A stretch of DNA of 8,053 bases from Pseudomonadota bacterium (GTDB taxonomy: Bacteria > Pseudomonadota > Gammaproteobacteria > Burkholderiales > Thiobacillaceae): contig JAJZTV010000085.1 of assembly GCA_021847385.1 (NCBI GenBank), positions 1 through 8,053 of the forward strand, written 5' to 3'. The translations under genes and the position numbers were made by a program. The notes below the pieces were generated by a model. It was not told the origin of the DNA, did not search any database, and worked only from the letters and a program-made list of their open reading frames with translations. Numbering within the stretch: the first letter of the stretch is position 1; each line of letters opens with the position of its first letter. This document shows positions 5,790 to 8,053 of the stretch, piece by piece.

Positions 5790-5819
5790 TTGCCGATGCG
5801 GAAGCCGGCACGCTAAGAT
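5790..5819 (+). promoter_or_regulatory. Candidate promoter for the binding protein / GGDEF operon
   Basis: TTGCCG (5790-5795) and TAAGAT (5814-5819) are separated by 18 bp, and each matches 4 of 6 of the sigma-70 consensus. Transcription would begin near 5826, about 44 nt before the ATG at 5870. The match is moderate and is the only reasonable pair I see in this stretch. A check for a sigma-54 GG-N10-GC spacing here failed. Confidence 0.3.
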
Positions 5820-5869
5820 GGTACGAATTTACGAGTTGTAGCCGGATATCGCCGTAGGGAGAAGCGGAG

Positions 5870-6775
5870 ATGCACAGGTCGCTTGTTTTGCTGGGTACGC
5901 TTTTAATATTTTGCAGCGGCAATCTCTGGGCAGATAGCTATAAGCCCAGCGGCGCCGCCGCGACGGAAACGGTTTATAGCTTCGCACCGCACCCCTACCT
6001 GACGCCCAAGGAACTCTATGCGGCCTATGAGCCGATCATGCATTATCTGGAAAGCAAGATTCCAGGCGTGAAGTTTCAGGTCGAGACCTCGAAAGATTAC
6101 CCCGCCTACGAGGCCAAGATCGCCGAACGGCGCTTCCACTTCGGCCTGCCCAACCCTTATCAGACCGTCTTGAGCCTGAAACATGGCTATCGGGTCATCG
6201 CCAAGATGACGCCGGACGAGGATTTTCGCGGCTGGATGATCGTGCGCAAAGACCACAAGCCACACCAGCCGCGCGAGCTGACCGGCCAGCCCTTGTGTTT
6301 CCCATCGGCCAGCGCCGTGGCCGCGACCATGTTGCCGATGCTGTATCTGCATGACCACGGCGTAAACCTGAAAGAAACGCCGATCAAATACGTCGGCTCA
6401 CCCGCCTCGGCGATCATGAGCGTATATTCCGGCGATGCCACCGCCTGCGGCGTGTCCGTTCGGCACTGGCGGATCTGGAGCAAGGAAAACCCGGACAAGG
6501 CCGGTGAACTGGAACCGGTCTGGCTGACCTCCAGCCTACCGCACAACGGCGTCATCGCGCGCAACGACGTACCGCCCAAGCTCGCCCGGCAGGTTGCGGC
6601 CGCCCTGATCGGCATGGACAAGGACCCGAACCTGGATCAAAGCCAGTTCAAGGCCGATCAGGCCCATTTCGAAGCCGCTCCCGAGGGTTTGTACAAGACC
6701 ATGGAGCAATTCCTCAAGCGCTATGACGAGGCCATTGGACTGCCGGCGCAAATGAAATTACAACCCGCTCGCTAG
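5870..6775 (+). CDS. PhnD-like periplasmic substrate-binding protein (phosphate/phosphite/phosphonate type)
   Basis: This encodes 301 aa, the usual length for the family. AGGGAG (5856-5861) lies 8 nt before the ATG. Residues 1-21 are a signal peptide (HR, then LVLLGTLLIFC, cleavage near LWA before DSY). Cys15 follows Phe, so this is not a lipoprotein. The mature part follows the PhnD plan: YSFAPHPYLTPKELYAAYEPIMHYLE (36-61), DYPAYEAKIAERRFHFGLPNPYQTV (76-100), a cross-over to the second lobe with LTGQPLCFPSASAVAATMLPMLYL (137-160), a GDATACGVSVRHWRIW segment (188-203), and a return at NGVIARNDVPPKL (226-238). Classical PhnD has a 'D-I-A' turn where this protein has HFGLPNP, so the ligand may not be a phosphonate. 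Cys143 and Cys193 are positioned to form a disulfide. No permease or ATPase gene is adjacent; the membrane GGDEF gene follows after 7 nt, suggesting a sensory role. Confidence 0.88.
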   Translation: MHRSLVLLGTLLIFCSGNLWADSYKPSGAAATETVYSFAPHPYLTPKELYAAYEPIMHYLESKIPGVKFQVETSKDYPAYEAKIAERRFHFGLPNPYQTVLSLKHGYRVIAKMTPDEDFRGWMIVRKDHKPHQPRELTGQPLCFPSASAVAATMLPMLYLHDHGVNLKETPIKYVGSPASAIMSVYSGDATACGVSVRHWRIWSKENPDKAGELEPVWLTSSLPHNGVIARNDVPPKLARQVAAALIGMDKDPNLDQSQFKADQAHFEAAPEGLYKTMEQFLKRYDEAIGLPAQMKLQPAR

Positions 6776-6782
6776 GCTCGTT

Positions 6783-8053
6783 TTGACACGAAGACTCTTT
6801 CAGTTTCTGTTCCATAGCATCCGCGGCCGTGTGATCGCCAGCGTGATCCTATTGCACGCCGTGTTGATGAGCTTGGTTGTCGTCGACACCATCCAGCGCC
6901 AACAAGACTTCATGCAACACCAGATCGCCAGCGAAGGTCAGGGCCTGGCGCAGAGCCTGGCGATCAACGCCGAACCCTGGCTGCTCAACGGCGACATCAG
7001 CGCGATGGACGAAGTCGTAAACAGCCTGAAGGCACTGCCGCAATTGCAGTTGGCGCTGATCCTCGACGCCGAAGGCAAGGTACGCGCCAGCACCGACAAT
7101 AGCCTGTTCAATCTATTGCTGGACGACGCCCATAGCAAATGGATCATGACCAGCGGCAAGCAGCACTGGCACGACGACTTGGTCGATAGCATCGCACCGA
7201 TCCGCGTCGATAACAAAACGATCGGCTATGCCCGGGTCATGCTCAACGCCTCGGAAGTTAAGGCAGAGCTCAGCCAGGTCACACGCAACGGCACCATTTA
7301 TGCCATCAGCGCAATCGTGCTGGGCGGGCTGCTTGCCTGGGTTGTCGTGCATACGGTGACGCGACGGCTCGCCCGGCTGTCGGCGGCGGCCGATGCGATC
7401 GCGGCGGGCGACCTCAGCGTCTCGCTGCCGCAGCATGACGGTCGCGACGAGGTGGCCCGGCTCACCCAAGATTTCAACGAGATGGCGCGTGCGCTCGAGA
7501 CCGACCGCGAGCAACGCAAGCGCTTCGAGGCCCTGCTGTTCGAGGAGAAGGAACGCGCATTGGTGACCCTGCAATCCATCGGCGATGCAGTCATCACCAC
7601 CAACATTACCGGCCACGTGGAGTTTCTCAACCCCATCGCCGAGCACCTCACCGGCTGGAACAACGACGAGGCCCGCGGCCGGCCGCTGACCGAGGTATTC
7701 CGCATCGTCAACGAAATGACGCGGATCGAAGTGGAAAACCCCGTCGACAAGGCCTTGCGCCTGAATGGCGTGGTCGGCCTGGCCAATCACACCATGCTGA
7801 TCCGGCGCGATGGCGAGGAGTTTTCGATCGAGGATTCCGCCGCGCCGATCCGCGGCCGCGACGGCAAGGTGATCGGCGTGGTGCTGGTATTCCACGACGT
7901 GACCGAGTCGCGCCAGATGGCGGAGGAGATCGCCTACCAGGCGAGCCACGACGCGCTGACCGGCCTGGCCAATCGGCGCGAATTCGAGCACCAACTCAAT
8001 CACCTGATCGGCAACGCCGCGACAGAGCAACACCAACACGCCCTGCTCTATAT
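6783..8053 (+). CDS. Membrane sensor with HAMP, PAS and GGDEF domains, 3' end outside window
   Basis: The frame is open from TTG 6783-6785 to the window edge, giving 423 residues. I chose TTG because it precedes a plausible basic N-terminus (TRRLFQFLFHSIRGR) and lies 7 nt after the binding-protein stop, with only a weak AGG upstream; GTG at 6831 is an alternative. Domains in order: TM1 about 16-36; a periplasmic region of about 135 aa (37-170) with DAEGKVRASTDNSLFN (95-110), a Cache-like turn; TM2 about 171-191; HAMP about 190-240 (RRLARLSAAADAIAAGDLSV, then DEVARLTQDFNEMARAL); PAS about 256-375 (SIGDAVITTNITGHVEFLNP through DVTESR); then the start of GGDEF (ASHDALTGLANRREFE, 387-402). The catalytic GG(D/E)EF motif, and any EAL domain after it, lie beyond the window, so synthesis or breakdown of cyclic di-GMP cannot be decided. 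It is co-transcribed with, and probably partnered by, the PhnD-like protein. Confidence 0.9.
   Translation, partial: MTRRLFQFLFHSIRGRVIASVILLHAVLMSLVVVDTIQRQQDFMQHQIASEGQGLAQSLAINAEPWLLNGDISAMDEVVNSLKALPQLQLALILDAEGKVRASTDNSLFNLLLDDAHSKWIMTSGKQHWHDDLVDSIAPIRVDNKTIGYARVMLNASEVKAELSQVTRNGTIYAISAIVLGGLLAWVVVHTVTRRLARLSAAADAIAAGDLSVSLPQHDGRDEVARLTQDFNEMARALETDREQRKRFEALLFEEKERALVTLQSIGDAVITTNITGHVEFLNPIAEHLTGWNNDEARGRPLTEVFRIVNEMTRIEVENPVDKALRLNGVVGLANHTMLIRRDGEEFSIEDSAAPIRGRDGKVIGVVLVFHDVTESRQMAEEIAYQASHDALTGLANRREFEHQLNHLIGNAATEQHQHALLY

Noticed and set aside
5632..5841. A 69-codon plus-strand frame in the divergent intergenic region
   Set aside because: It overlaps the start of the FapA gene, has no ribosome site, and would run through the inverted repeat and the candidate promoters. 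No signal peptide or motif is visible.
7113..8039. A 308-codon minus-strand frame opposite the sensor gene
   Set aside because: The plus strand here encodes continuous HAMP, PAS and GGDEF sequence. The antisense product has typical shadow composition.

Overview
The window is GC-rich, gene-dense bacterial DNA with tightly spaced genes on both strands and no RNA gene, CRISPR array or insertion sequence that I can see. Codon use is dominated by CTG, GGC, GCC and ACC. A YaeQ protein, a FapA/DUF342 protein, a PhnD-type binding protein next to a HAMP-PAS-GGDEF protein, and several secreted proteins together suggest a free-living, motile Gram-negative proteobacterium. Betaproteobacteria is the best guess. 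This placement comes from gene content and remembered family distribution, not from a search.

Layout. (1) Bases 1-223 hold the 3' end of a gene whose product ends in cyanovirin-N homology (CVNH) lectin repeats. A perfect 14-bp hairpin (273-303) follows and probably terminates it. (2) Bases 409-951 encode YaeQ; its true start is 144 nt inside a longer reading frame. (3) Bases 1078-3953 hold three consecutive genes for exported proteins: a 122-aa two-cysteine protein, a 365-aa two-part protein, and a 424-aa alpha/beta hydrolase of the dienelactone hydrolase type with an added C-terminal module. The last two are 54 nt apart and look like an operon. (4) On the minus strand, 4018-5640 encodes a 540-aa FapA/DUF342 protein that starts at GTG. 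It converges on the hydrolase and diverges from the next genes. (5) A 229-bp divergent intergenic region (5641-5869) carries a perfect 10-bp inverted repeat with a 20-nt spacer, between weak promoter candidates facing each way. (6) Bases 5870-6775 encode a PhnD-like periplasmic binding protein. It is followed after 7 nt by a membrane sensor (Cache-like periplasmic region, HAMP, PAS, start of GGDEF) that runs off the window.

How the genes may work together. The binding protein and the membrane GGDEF protein are almost certainly co-transcribed, and no ABC permease or ATPase lies between them. The simplest reading is that the binding protein reports a periplasmic ligand to a cyclic-di-GMP enzyme instead of feeding a transporter. 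FapA-type proteins are linked to flagella in some bacteria, so a shared divergent regulatory region would suit a motility or surface-lifestyle switch, but that link is inference. The upstream half looks like an exoprotein locus (lectin, small secreted protein, two-domain exoprotein, secreted esterase-like enzyme). The most promising uncharacterised items are the two C-terminal modules of the exported pair and the binding protein/GGDEF couple.
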